Assembly: GCF_016892605.1 (NCBI RefSeq)
Contig: NZ_JAFEMV010000007.1
Span: 1-64,000, forward strand
Direction: 5' to 3'
Source of the DNA: Desemzia sp. RIT 804
GTDB lineage: Bacteria; Bacillota; Bacilli; Lactobacillales; Carnobacteriaceae
Length of the DNA stretch: 64,000 bases
In this document: in pieces, positions 19,782 to 28,485 of the stretch
How the letters are laid out: the number at the start of each line of letters is the position of its first letter
How positions within the stretch are numbered: position 1 is the first letter of the stretch
Translations under genes and position numbers: made by a program
The notes under the pieces: model-generated
What the model was told of the DNA's origin: nothing
What the model saw: the letters and a program-made list of their open reading frames with translations, nothing else
The model's database searches: none

Positions 19782-19829
19782 CTATTTTATTCCATTTTGG
19801 AATACTTTCACAATCGGTATAAAGACCTA

Positions 19830-20363
19830 TTATTTTTGTGATAACTGGCGATATCGCTCATACCAAATGTCCATATATGCTTGAGAGAAAGGTCCTTTTC
19901 CTTCATTGATCCAATCCACAAGAATTTTGACATTCTCTTTTAGTATATGATCAATATCTTCCGGATACTGCCATTTACGACTATGGTCTTCGTACTCATC
20001 TACATCCAACAATCGTTTCTCGCCATCTGGAAATACTTTGATGTCTAAATCATAATCAATATATTTTAACCCTTCTTCATCAATAAGAGCTGGTGAGGCA
20101 AGGTTACAATAATAAGATACTCCATTATCTCGGATCATTGCGATGATGTTGAACCAGTATTTTTTGTGGAAATAAAGAATAGCCGGCTCTCTTGTTACCC
20201 ATCTTCTACCATCTGATTCCGTTACTAAAGTATGGTCGTTGCATCCAATCAAAGATTGATTACTTGTTTTTAGTACCATTGTATCTCGCCATGTGCGATG
20301 TAAACTACCGTCGTGTTTATAGCTTTGGATTGTGATGTACTCTCCTTCTTTTGGATGATGCAT
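19830..20363 (-). CDS. Nucleoside tri-/diphosphate phosphatase (DUF402, Ntdp)
   Basis: About 177 residues, the usual length of the YgaC/Ntdp family, which hydrolyses nucleoside tri- and diphosphates with divalent metal. Conserved blocks: [19 protein letters not shown] near the N-terminus, [43 protein letters not shown], and [10 protein letters not shown] placed the start at ATG 20363 by family alignment. The reading frame stays open upstream to 20498 but that part is not family-like. The ribosome site is weak. Monocistronic, between mutY and the SGNH-like gene. Confidence 0.8.
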   Translation of the reverse strand: MHHPKEGEYITIQSYKHDGSLHRTWRDTMVLKTSNQSLIGCNDHTLVTESDGRRWVTREPAILYFHKKYWFNIIAMIRDNGVSYYCNLASPALIDEEGLKYIDYDLDIKVFPDGEKRLLDVDEYEDHSRKWQYPEDIDHILKENVKILVDWINEGKGPFSQAYMDIWYERYRQLSQK

Positions 20364-20547
20364 CGCTAACCCAACTTTCTTTATCTCAAAAATATCATAT
20401 GAGAATTTTACTTTACCACGAGTATGCAAACACACTCGAATCATTAAATAGTATACCATAACCTTTTTAATAAAGTAAAAAAAACGTTGGATAAACAAAC
20501 TTTTTTATTTGCTGTTGTTTTGATAAAAAATCTACATCATGAACGGC

Positions 20548-21750
20548 TTATTTTTTATCAAATTTTTTCTTGTACGCTGACCACATTTTCATTTGCGGCC
20601 CTGGAAAAGTGTATTGATCAAAATTATCTGGATTTATCCACGAGCAGTTTTCAGGGATTGAATCGTACGATTTTGTACTTATTTGTTGTCCATAATATAA
20701 TGCCATGTGCCACTTAAGGTGACTGAAAATATGGATTTCTCCAGCAAACGGTTCTTTTATCAGTACAGGCTCTAAACCATATTTCCCAACTAGCTCTTCG
20801 GTTAAATTTGTAGTGTATTGATTCACTTTTTGTATGTCTTCTATTTTAACCAGCCTTCCTCGAACAAAAAAGTCGCTGATTGCTTTTTCTTCGATCAAAG
20901 GAAAAGTCCACATATTAGCCAACAATCCATTCTCAGGGCGCTTTTCAAGCAGAAATTCTCCTTTATGGTTTTGAATGATCATTCCTGCATAATAAAGAGG
21001 TTTAGCTTTTTTCTTTTTACTTTTTACTGGGTATTTTTCCCATGTCTCATTGATATAAGATTGATTAAACTCTTTCACTGGGCTTTTTTCTGGATGATAA
21101 TTTTTAGGCGTACAAATGGTTGCCCCTAAATCCATTAACGCTTGATTAAAATCTCCAGGTTTATAAGGATCTATGATTTTTCTCAAGATCTCTTCAAATA
21201 TTTTCCGATTAGCTGGAACAGCAGTATCCGCATCTATTTCAAATAACCGACTCAAGATCCGCATAATATTCCCATCAACAGCTGGCTCTGGCAAATCAAA
21301 AGCCATACTCGCTATAGCTCCTGTAGTATATGGCCCGATACCTTTTAATTTAATAATTTCTTTAGGGTCATCAGGCATTTTTCCATCATAGTCTTCCATA
21401 ATCTGAATGGCAGCTTTTTGCATGTTTCGAACCCGCGAATAATACCCCAGTCCTTCCCAAGCTTTCAACAAAGTATCCTCTTCTGCCTTTGCTAAAGCCT
21501 CAATAGAAGGGAAAGTTCGCATGAAGTTTAGATAATAAGGGATGACAGTATCTACTCGCGTTTGTTGCAACATGATTTCTGAAACCCAAATTCGGTAAGG
21601 ATCATTATTTTTTCTCCATGGAAGATCACGCTTTTCAATATCATACCAACTAAGCAAAGTTGCTCTAAAACGTTCAATTTTTTCTTGTGGCCAAAGTCTT
21701 ATGCCATTGATCACTTTTGATTTTTCATGGTTAATTTCTATTTTGTTCAT
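20548..21750 (-). CDS. mutY: A/G-specific adenine glycosylase, lacking the iron-sulfur ligands
   Basis: DNA repair enzyme removing adenine mispaired with 8-oxoG or G; 400 residues. Catalytic Glu58 in SEIMLQQTRV, helix-hairpin-helix LKGIGPYTTGA, catalytic Asp159 in AVDGN, and a C-terminal NUDIX-like domain with FSHLKWHM. The usual Cys-x6-Cys-x2-Cys-x5-Cys cluster is degenerate: only Cys213 remains, with Pro220, Ser223 and Asn229 at the other three positions. Cluster-less MutY proteins are known in some lactic acid bacteria. The start ATG overlaps the recX stop by 4 bp (ATGA), so the two are translationally coupled. Confidence 0.9.
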   Translation of the reverse strand: MNKIEINHEKSKVINGIRLWPQEKIERFRATLLSWYDIEKRDLPWRKNNDPYRIWVSEIMLQQTRVDTVIPYYLNFMRTFPSIEALAKAEEDTLLKAWEGLGYYSRVRNMQKAAIQIMEDYDGKMPDDPKEIIKLKGIGPYTTGAIASMAFDLPEPAVDGNIMRILSRLFEIDADTAVPANRKIFEEILRKIIDPYKPGDFNQALMDLGATICTPKNYHPEKSPVKEFNQSYINETWEKYPVKSKKKKAKPLYYAGMIIQNHKGEFLLEKRPENGLLANMWTFPLIEEKAISDFFVRGRLVKIEDIQKVNQYTTNLTEELVGKYGLEPVLIKEPFAGEIHIFSHLKWHMALYYGQQISTKSYDSIPENCSWINPDNFDQYTFPGPQMKMWSAYKKKFDKK

Positions 21751-22592
21751 TCGTCCTCAAATTCCTTTTCATTCATAAATTGATTAATCAAATCACCATT
21801 AAAGCCTTTTTGGTAAAGACTAGCTTTGACCTTTTGGATTTTTTTACTGCCTTCTAGTTTAGATTGCTTCCGCCAAATCTTCTCGCCTTGTTTTTTTAGT
21901 GCTTCGTATTCATCATCTTCATCTTTTTCAGTATCGACTTGATCTAATATTTCTGTTATTTCATCATTGTTAAAACCTTTTTGCATTAGACCTTGGCGTA
22001 CTTTATTAGTTGTTTCTTTAGACGAGCTTTGTTTGGCTCGTTTCAGAACTTTTTTGGCTACCGCTACCCCATTTTCAACTCTTTGTTCTATTGGGTATTC
22101 CAGTAGAGCCTGTTCAATAATAGTTTCTTTTATTCCTCGCTTTTTTAATTCTTGACGGATATTGTATGGTCCTTTTCCGTTAAGATTAGCAGCTGTTCTC
22201 GTATAACTTTCAGCGTAAGTGAGATCATTGATGTATTTCATTTCTTTCAATTTTTCGATCACATCTACAGCTGTTTCCAAACTAAATTCATGAGCCTCTA
22301 AATCATCTCGCACTTCTTTTTCTGAACGTAGTGAATAGCTCAAATAATTTACTGCACGAGAAAACGCCTTACTGAAATCATCTTCTTTTTCCAGCTGTTG
22401 TTGAAATTCTTTGGTGATTTCCATTCCTTTAAACAGAACGTGCTTGACTAATACTGCTTCATCTACAGGAAATGCATATTCTTCATCTAAATAAATATTG
22501 TATCTGCCTTTACGCTTTTGTGTTTCTATTTTAGTGATTTTAGGGACAGAATTATTTGAGTTTGATGGTTGCTCGTTTGGAATCAGTACCAA
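21747..22592 (-). CDS. recX: Regulatory protein RecX
   Basis: Modulator that binds RecA filaments; about 281 residues, at the long end for the family, with three to four tandem three-helix repeats (for instance ALNYLSYSLRSEKEV-like, YTRTAANLNGKGPYNIRQEL, VAKKVLKRAKQ, LYQKGFNGDLINQ). I prefer the TTG start at 22592: AGGAGG is 8 bp upstream, whereas the GTG three codons earlier overlaps it. It overlaps mutY by 4 bp. Confidence 0.82.
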   Translation of the reverse strand: MVLIPNEQPSNSNNSVPKITKIETQKRKGRYNIYLDEEYAFPVDEAVLVKHVLFKGMEITKEFQQQLEKEDDFSKAFSRAVNYLSYSLRSEKEVRDDLEAHEFSLETAVDVIEKLKEMKYINDLTYAESYTRTAANLNGKGPYNIRQELKKRGIKETIIEQALLEYPIEQRVENGVAVAKKVLKRAKQSSSKETTNKVRQGLMQKGFNNDEITEILDQVDTEKDEDDEYEALKKQGEKIWRKQSKLEGSKKIQKVKASLYQKGFNGDLINQFMNEKEFEDE

Positions 22593-22714
22593 AGCACCCA
22601 CCTCCTAGTTCTTATTTATTTCATTAATAATAGCGTACCTCAAACAAGCGTTCGAATCAACGCTTTTCATTTCATTTTATCTAGCAATCTTTTCGGATAT
22701 CTGCAAGCGAGACT

Positions 22715-22796
22715 GGGACAATAGTCTTTATCTCTGTCACATACTAAACGGGCGCTTTTAAACGCGTTCCAAAAGACGTTTTGTCCCGCTCTCCAC
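22715..22796. repeat. Intergenic repeat family, intact copy
   Basis: Runs from GGGACAATAG to TTGTCCCGCTCTC, with inverted GGGACA/TGTCCC near its ends, so the transcript could fold on itself. It aligns with the interrupted copy at 928-1095. It lies in the 370-bp gap between recX and the GH3 gene, together with the terminator at 22882. Confidence 0.65.
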
Positions 22797-22881
22797 TCAC
22801 TAAATCTCCTTGTAAAAAGGAAAACTAAAGATGTACTCACTCTTTAATGAACCGCTTTTCCATGGAAAAGTGAGAACAACA

Positions 22882-22919
22882 AAAGTAGCCAGAGAAGTTT
22901 TCGCTTCTCTGGCTACTTT
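22882..22919. terminator. Terminator of the GH3 gene
   Basis: Perfect 16-bp stem AAAGTAGCCAGAGAAG with a 6-nt loop and TTTT on the minus strand, 45 bp past the GH3 stop. Confidence 0.8.
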
Positions 22920-22963
22920 ATAATTAATCTTTATGTCAATCTTGCAAATATCTATCATTCAAA

Positions 22964-24724
22964 TTAGTAGCGAGTATCTTCGAAACCACAGAACGCATCT
23001 ACTGGAGATACACCTTTGAATTCTGAACGGCCTAACATTTTGTCGATTAAAGCTTTCATCGTAACTTCCTTGCTATCGTATGCATTAATGTATGTTTGTA
23101 CTTGCGGTACATCAGCTAAATGGAACGGTGATTGCAATGAAACAAAAATTGTGGGAACTTCAGCTACATAGAAAGGAATGTCGGGAGTCCCTTTAGACGC
23201 TGGCCATTGAATGCGTTGATCTGTATTTGGATTAACAACTGCTAAATTAAGGATTAGATCATAATTGTCTGTCAATTCAGAAATTGGACGTTTTTGTGCG
23301 TACACATTTGCAAGAGCAGCTTTTCGTTCTTCTTCAGGCATCTTCATAATCTTTTCTTCAGCTGATTCCCAAATCGTTATTTCAAATCCTTCCGCTTCAA
23401 GTAAAGCTCTCATCTTAGCAGACGGTTTTTCAGTATCACCGATCATAGCTCCAAATCCACCTTGAGTTCCTTTCACATCTACTAATAACACACGTTTGTG
23501 TGATTTTTGGGAAATCGGGAAGATGTTTTCGTTGTTCTTAACAAGTGTAATAGCTTGATCGGCAACTTCTTCAGCGATTTTCATATTTTCAGGCAAACCG
23601 ATTTTTGCCATTGCTTCTTCTTTAGATGGCAAAAGTTCTTTTTTAGCTTTTTTGTGTAATCCTAAAGCAGCTTTTGTTCCTAAAATACGAGTCAAGGCTT
23701 CTTGTAAACGGTCCTCAGTGATCACACCATTTTTGTATCCATCCATCATCCATTGGAAGTCTTCGTCTGGATCATTAAAGAATAAGAATAAATCAGAACC
23801 AGCAGCCACAGAAAGAGGCAGCATATCTTTTCGTTTCATTGTTCCTGTTAAAGCGACCATGTGGCTTGCATCAGTCACAACAAGTCCATTGAATTTCATT
23901 TTGTCTCTTAATAAATCGGTTAAAATATATTTGTTGATAGTTGCTGGAAGAGTTGCTTCTCTAAGAGTCGCATCTGGATTAAAATGACGAACATAAGAAG
24001 GCAATGGAATATGTCCAGCCATAATAGAGGGTAAACCAGCATCAAATAATGAACTATAAACTTTGCCGAATGTTTGATCCCATTCTTCTACAGAATAAGG
24101 GTTAGGAGCAAATGATAAATGTTGGTCACGTTCATCGATCCCGTCACCAGGGAAATGTTTTGCTGCTGGAGCAATTCCACTTTCTTGAATACCTTTCATG
24201 TAAGCCAAAGATAATTCAATGGTTTGGTCAACATCCCCACTCCAAGTACGAGTTGAAATGATTGGGTTACGCCAGTTGCGGTTGATGTCAACAATAGGAG
24301 CAAAACTCCAGTTACATCCAATAGCAGCAGCTTCAACACCAGAAACACGTCCCATTTCATAAGCATATTTAGCATCATTTGTAGCAGCGATTTTTACTTC
24401 TACTCCAACATAAGTACCGTCTGTACAAGCACCATTACCACCCGCTTCAGTATTTGCAGCAATCAATAAGGGGATTTTGCTGTTTTCTTGTAAAATACGG
24501 TTTTGCTCGTAAACTTCTTCTGCTTTACCAGGGTTATAACGAACACCGGCAATATGGTAATCATTTAGCACATTTGTTAAATATTCTTCATCACGACTTG
24601 ATCCCATATTGATAAACAATTGACCGATTTTTTCTTCATCTGTCATATTTCCAATAGTGTCTTCGACCCATTTGATAGAGTCTGCATCTAAATGATAAGG
24701 TTTCGCTGTTAAATCTACTTTCAT
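22964..24724 (-). CDS. GH3 beta-N-acetylglucosaminidase-like glycosidase
   Basis: 586-residue glycoside hydrolase family 3 protein without a signal peptide, so cytosolic. The NagZ-type loop KHFPGDGIDERDQH (about 164-177) carries the His/Asp pair used as acid-base in bacterial GH3 hexosaminidases. The nucleophile Asp lies in GLVVTDASHM. A C-terminal alpha/beta-sandwich domain follows. A beta-N-acetylhexosaminidase acting on imported cell-wall or chitin sugars is likely. It is not beside the MurNAc cluster but could feed it. ATG at 24724 after GAAGGGAG. Confidence 0.8.
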   Translation of the reverse strand: MKVDLTAKPYHLDADSIKWVEDTIGNMTDEEKIGQLFINMGSSRDEEYLTNVLNDYHIAGVRYNPGKAEEVYEQNRILQENSKIPLLIAANTEAGGNGACTDGTYVGVEVKIAATNDAKYAYEMGRVSGVEAAAIGCNWSFAPIVDINRNWRNPIISTRTWSGDVDQTIELSLAYMKGIQESGIAPAAKHFPGDGIDERDQHLSFAPNPYSVEEWDQTFGKVYSSLFDAGLPSIMAGHIPLPSYVRHFNPDATLREATLPATINKYILTDLLRDKMKFNGLVVTDASHMVALTGTMKRKDMLPLSVAAGSDLFLFFNDPDEDFQWMMDGYKNGVITEDRLQEALTRILGTKAALGLHKKAKKELLPSKEEAMAKIGLPENMKIAEEVADQAITLVKNNENIFPISQKSHKRVLLVDVKGTQGGFGAMIGDTEKPSAKMRALLEAEGFEITIWESAEEKIMKMPEEERKAALANVYAQKRPISELTDNYDLILNLAVVNPNTDQRIQWPASKGTPDIPFYVAEVPTIFVSLQSPFHLADVPQVQTYINAYDSKEVTMKALIDKMLGRSEFKGVSPVDAFCGFEDTRY

Positions 24725-24851
24725 TATTCATTCTCCCTTCAATTTATAAAACGTTTTCTATATCATTATAAAAGATATTAAAAAATATCACAATACAAAA
24801 CCGAGTTTTATTTCTTAGCAGTTTTTTAGATTTTAATAAACTGTACACAAA

Positions 24852-24889
24852 AAAGCTTGTCGTACCATTAACTAGGTACCACAAGCTTT
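24852..24889 (-). terminator. Terminator of the YflT-like gene
   Basis: Stem AAAGCTTGTCGTACC/GGTACCACAAGCTTT with an 8-nt loop, followed on the minus strand by TTTTTTG. Confidence 0.75.
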
Positions 24890-24940
24890 CTGTATTCTAC
24901 AACTATAAAGAAACACTTTGCCTAACTACATAGAAAATCT

Positions 24941-25543
24941 TCAGACCTTATTATTATCGTCGTCTTCAACGATGACATCCAGTGGCTCTTCATTAGTTTC
25001 ATCATTCACTACACCATATATTGGCCCTCTGTCTACTGAACCATCTAATAGAGGATCTTCTTCGTTTTCTGAAACTGGTTCTCTAGTAGGTTGAACTATT
25101 TTCGTCTCTTTTACTTCTAGTGCTTGATTATCAGAAGTATTTTCATCCCTCGCCTCAACAATTGCATCATCGATACTTGTTACAGGTTCGTTAAGACCTT
25201 CGTTGGGAATTTTGTCATCTTCAACGATGATAATATAGTTCCCATTTTTTAAATCCTCTTCAAACTTAACTGCATCATGCATTTCAATTCCATATTGTTC
25301 CAAAGTTGCCTCATCATTTGAAGCAGAGAACATGCTTTTGAAACGATCCCAAGTTGACTTATCTTCCACAGTTGCTACTTTATCCACTTGGACTGAAGTC
25401 AGGTCTTCTAAATTTTCTCGATTTTTTCGATTGGTGATGATGGTAATGTCCCCAGATAAATAATAACTTTCATTCAGTAAACGACGAACTGTTTGTATAG
25501 TTTCCTCTATTGAAACATATGAACCTTCTATCTTTTTTACCAT
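24941..25543 (-). CDS. YflT-domain general stress protein, copy 1
   Basis: About 200 residues. The N-terminal 115 residues form a YflT/general-stress-17M type domain (KIEGSYVSIEETIQTVRRLL, GDITIITNRKNRENL, TWDRFKSMF, YEEDLKNGNYIIIVE-like). The rest is a low-complexity acidic tail. I chose the second ATG (25543), 6 bp after AGGAGG; the first ATG abuts the ribosome site. Function unknown; the family is stress-induced in Bacillus. One of three paralogues in this window (also 26673-27614 and 59888-60874). Followed by a terminator. Confidence 0.75.
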   Translation of the reverse strand: MVKKIEGSYVSIEETIQTVRRLLNESYYLSGDITIITNRKNRENLEDLTSVQVDKVATVEDKSTWDRFKSMFSASNDEATLEQYGIEMHDAVKFEEDLKNGNYIIIVEDDKIPNEGLNEPVTSIDDAIVEARDENTSDNQALEVKETKIVQPTREPVSENEEDPLLDGSVDRGPIYGVVNDETNEEPLDVIVEDDDNNKV

Positions 25544-25573
25544 AACCATCCTCCTGTTCAGTACTTTATTTTA

Positions 25574-26443
25574 TCAACTCGTGACAAATTCTCCGCCATT
25601 TACATGCATCATTTGTCCTGATACATAACTTGAATCGGAACTGGCCAAGTAAACATATGCGCCTGCCAGTTCATAAGCTTTACCCGGTCTTCCTAAAGGA
25701 CCACTCTTGCCCCAAGTTTCTAATTTTTCTTCGTCAAATGTAGCCGGGATCATCGGTGTCATAATAGGACCTGGAGCTACTCCATTTACGCGAATCTTTT
25801 TGTCTAAAATTTCAGGATGTTGTGAAAGAGATCTTGTAAAACTGACAATTGCTCCGTTGGTCGCTGAGTAATCGAGAAAAAGCGGATTGCCTCGATACGC
25901 TGTAATAGAAGCGCTGTTTATAATAGAGCCTCCCTTGGACATATGAGGAAAAACAGCTTTCACAAAATAATACATGCTAAATACATTGGTACGGAAAGTT
26001 CGGTCAATTTGTTCAGCAGTTACATCTTGAATTTTTTCTTGGACATGTTGCTCACCTGCATGATTGACATGAACGTCTATCTGCCCCCAAGCATCTGCAA
26101 CTTGTTTTACAACATCATTTGCAAATTCTTCATTCCCAACATCGCCTTTAAAAACTAATGTCTTTACGCCAATTTCTTCAAGTCTTTTTTTTGTTTTTTC
26201 TGCATCTTCATCATTTTCATAATAAATAATAGCCACATTTGCACCTTCTTTTGCAAATGCAATTGCAGTAGCTTGCCCGATACCACTATCTCCACCTGTA
26301 ACAATTGTATTTTTCCCGGTCAGTTTTCCTGCAGGCTTATAATTTGGATCTTCAGTTTCAATTTCTTGTGGAACGTTTGCTGTAGCATCACTCATCAGAT
26401 AATCTTTTTTTGGTTCTTGTGATTTCAACTCATCGTATGCCAT
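25574..26443 (-). CDS. SDR-family protein (YhdF/YdaD-like) with altered catalytic motif
   Basis: 289-residue short-chain dehydrogenase of the large stress-associated group whose N-terminal extension ends in DPNYKPAGKLTGK. Cofactor loop TGGDSGIG (49-56) is intact. Two hallmark positions differ: the usual NNAG reads NHAG (127-130), and the YxxxK catalytic motif reads YSATN, with Tyr192 but Asn196 instead of Lys. The codon is AAC. Reduced or no dehydrogenase activity is therefore likely (inference). It lies between two YflT-domain genes, 30 bp upstream of copy 1, probably one stress operon. Confidence 0.8.
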   Translation of the reverse strand: MAYDELKSQEPKKDYLMSDATANVPQEIETEDPNYKPAGKLTGKNTIVTGGDSGIGQATAIAFAKEGANVAIIYYENDEDAEKTKKRLEEIGVKTLVFKGDVGNEEFANDVVKQVADAWGQIDVHVNHAGEQHVQEKIQDVTAEQIDRTFRTNVFSMYYFVKAVFPHMSKGGSIINSASITAYRGNPLFLDYSATNGAIVSFTRSLSQHPEILDKKIRVNGVAPGPIMTPMIPATFDEEKLETWGKSGPLGRPGKAYELAGAYVYLASSDSSYVSGQMMHVNGGEFVTS

Positions 26444-26594
26444 ATTAGCTTTCCAACCTTTCTTGCTTTAGTTTGTATTTTAGATTCTTGAAAGTATTTT
26501 CAAGAACTATTCAACATAAAGATATCAAAAAGAACTGGCAGATACAAAAAAGACGCTCGCAAATTCAGAGTTCGATAATCACACACTATAAATA

Positions 26595-26633
26595 AAAGTG
26601 GAAGCTAGGATTTTTTGTCCCAACTTCCACTTT
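26595..26633 (-). terminator. Hairpin downstream of YflT copy 2
   Basis: AAAGTGGAAG and its complement CTTCCACTTT with an internal 19-nt loop, downstream of 26673 on the minus strand. Confidence 0.6.
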
Positions 26634-26672
26634 CGTTTATAAATTTTGGTGACATAAGCAAGAATAAAGCTC

Positions 26673-27614
26673 TTATTTTTTTCTTTCATCATCTTCTATT
26701 GTTTTGCCACCAGCATCTTGGTACTCATCATTATAGTAAGCATCACTTTCTGGACGTTCAGTGTTCTCAGAAGGTGACTTCTCTTTTTTTTCTTCTGCAT
26801 TTAAAGGAGATTTTGCGGGTTTTTCAGTAGATCCTTCCGTATAACCAGTATTTATTTTATCAGGATACTCGTGTGTGCCTTCGTCCAAAGTAACGCTTGT
26901 TTCATCACCTGTTAATTGCGGCGCTTCTTCATCATCTAAACGATTTTTATTTTCATTTGAAGTTGATTCTTCAACATTTGACGCTTGTTGCGCTTCAACT
27001 GAAGATTCAGGAATATCGCCAATTTCTTCGCCGTTTGTTTTATTTTTTTCGTTATCTTTCAAAACATTGGCCTCCATTTCATTTTTTACTTCATCAGAAT
27101 GTTTATCCTCTCGAGAGGATTGAGCTTTACTAGGATCAAAAACTTCCTCTTCTCCAGGGGAAGTTTCATATTCTTCTTTCATTTCTTCACGAGTTTGGTC
27201 TACCGATTCATCGTATTGATTTTCAACTCGACCAGAATCCTCTTCTTCAGCGATATTTGTTGGCATCTCTTTATTGACCAATATTAGGATTTCACCATTT
27301 CTCAGTGCCTCATTATGAGCTTGAGCTTCTGTGTCATCAATCCCATATTCGGTCAAAGGACTATTTGATTCATCTACATTATAATTTCCAAAGCTCAACA
27401 TTTCTTTAGCTTTTTCCCAGAAAGATAGACCTTCATTTGGATCAACAGACTCGACTTCTATTAAAGTCAGATCATCTAGTTCTTTTTGATGGTTAGAGTT
27501 ATTATCTGTAATGACAACAATTTCTTCTCCCTTATACCCTTCATTTAACAATCTCTCTACTGCTTTCAACACTTTTTCTGAACTTTGATAGGTTCCTTCT
27601 ATTCTTTTCTGCAT
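26673..27614 (-). CDS. YflT-domain protein with long acidic tail, copy 2
   Basis: About 313 residues. Residues 1-115 form a YflT-like domain (RIEGTYQSSEKVLKAVERLL, EEIVVITDNNSNHQ, FWEKAKEML, EALRNGEILILVN). The remaining 200 residues are strongly acidic, rich in Glu, Asp, Ser, Thr and Asn, and probably disordered. The ATG at 27614 fits the domain start; a GTG three codons upstream is less likely. Divergent from the DUF1659 gene. Function unknown. Confidence 0.7.
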   Translation of the reverse strand: MQKRIEGTYQSSEKVLKAVERLLNEGYKGEEIVVITDNNSNHQKELDDLTLIEVESVDPNEGLSFWEKAKEMLSFGNYNVDESNSPLTEYGIDDTEAQAHNEALRNGEILILVNKEMPTNIAEEEDSGRVENQYDESVDQTREEMKEEYETSPGEEEVFDPSKAQSSREDKHSDEVKNEMEANVLKDNEKNKTNGEEIGDIPESSVEAQQASNVEESTSNENKNRLDDEEAPQLTGDETSVTLDEGTHEYPDKINTGYTEGSTEKPAKSPLNAEEKKEKSPSENTERPESDAYYNDEYQDAGGKTIEDDERKK

Positions 27615-27885
27615 GCTTCTCACGCTCCAATTTATTTTAGAAACTATTGATCAGTTTAACAGTAAAACATGTTTCCTGTTTTCAAAGTAAGCATATCAAA
27701 AACATTTAAGCTCTTCAAAGAAGATGACTCAGCAATCCTCAATTAATATTTTCCTTTAAATGGAATATAGATATCGTTTCTCTTATTGGAAGATTAATAC
27801 CGTAACACATCTTTTTTATTTTGCGTTATTAAGGATGTAAGCAGTCATGACAACCTTACAAAATTAACTAGAGGGGGAATACAGC

Positions 27886-28089
27886 ATGCAAAAAGAATGG
27901 AACAAAGGAGCTATCGAAGTTTATTTCGAAGATATTGAAAACGAGGAATTTATTCGTCGAAGCTATCCAAATACCATCGCAAATGTCACTGAAGTGCAAG
28001 TAGAAGGCTTTACAGAAGCTATCGAATCTTTGTCTGATTTGCCACTAGGACATACAGTAATTGTAGAAGAGTATAAATATACGCGCTAA
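27886..28089 (+). CDS. DUF1659-type small protein
   Basis: 67-residue soluble protein with a strong AGAGGGGGAA ribosome site. Sequence features EVYFEDIENEEFIRRSYPN and a C-terminal VIVEEYKYTR resemble the DUF1659 family, which is usually encoded directly upstream of a DUF2922 gene, as here. Function unknown. Confidence 0.7.
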   Translation: MQKEWNKGAIEVYFEDIENEEFIRRSYPNTIANVTEVQVEGFTEAIESLSDLPLGHTVIVEEYKYTR

Positions 28090-28122
28090 ACTAATCAAAC
28101 TAATTAAAAGGAGGAATAAACA

Positions 28123-28347
28123 ATGACAAAAACATTAGAACTAAAGTTCAGCACCAGTGCTGGAAAAACAAAAACAATGAGTGTGAAAGATCCAATACTT
28201 GATCTATCTCCCACAGTCGCCAAACAAGCTATGGACAAGATCATCAATTTAAATATTTTCGAAGTAGACGGTGTTAATCCTTATGCAGGAAGACTTTCTG
28301 CTCGCTATGTTGAAAGAATTTTAACTGACATCTTTGAAACTGAATAA
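28123..28347 (+). CDS. DUF2922-type small protein
   Basis: 74 residues beginning KTLELKFSTSAGKTKTMSV, with DPILDLSPTVAKQAMDKII; matches the DUF2922 pattern. AGGAGG lies 8 bp before the ATG. It follows the DUF1659 gene by 33 bp, presumably in one transcript ending at the hairpin at 28398. Function unknown. Confidence 0.75.
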   Translation: MTKTLELKFSTSAGKTKTMSVKDPILDLSPTVAKQAMDKIINLNIFEVDGVNPYAGRLSARYVERILTDIFETE

Positions 28348-28397
28348 TAACAACTCTTTAAAGAACGAATTCTAACTAAACTCGTCTCTAAACAATA

Positions 28398-28436
28398 GGC
28401 TGGCCAATGGTAACTTGGTCCAGCCCTTTTATTTTT
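28398..28436 (+). terminator. Terminator after the DUF2922 gene
   Basis: Stem GGCTGGCCAA/TTGGTCCAGCC with a 7-nt loop followed by CTTTTATTTTTT. Confidence 0.85.
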
Positions 28437-28485
28437 TACAGATTGCCTTTATGCTACTATATCTCAATATGACCAGGAGGATATC

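Noticed and set aside
24745-24762. cre site upstream of the GH3 gene
   Set aside because: TATAAAACGTTTTCT has the central ACGTTTTC but misses two defined consensus positions, so I did not list it.
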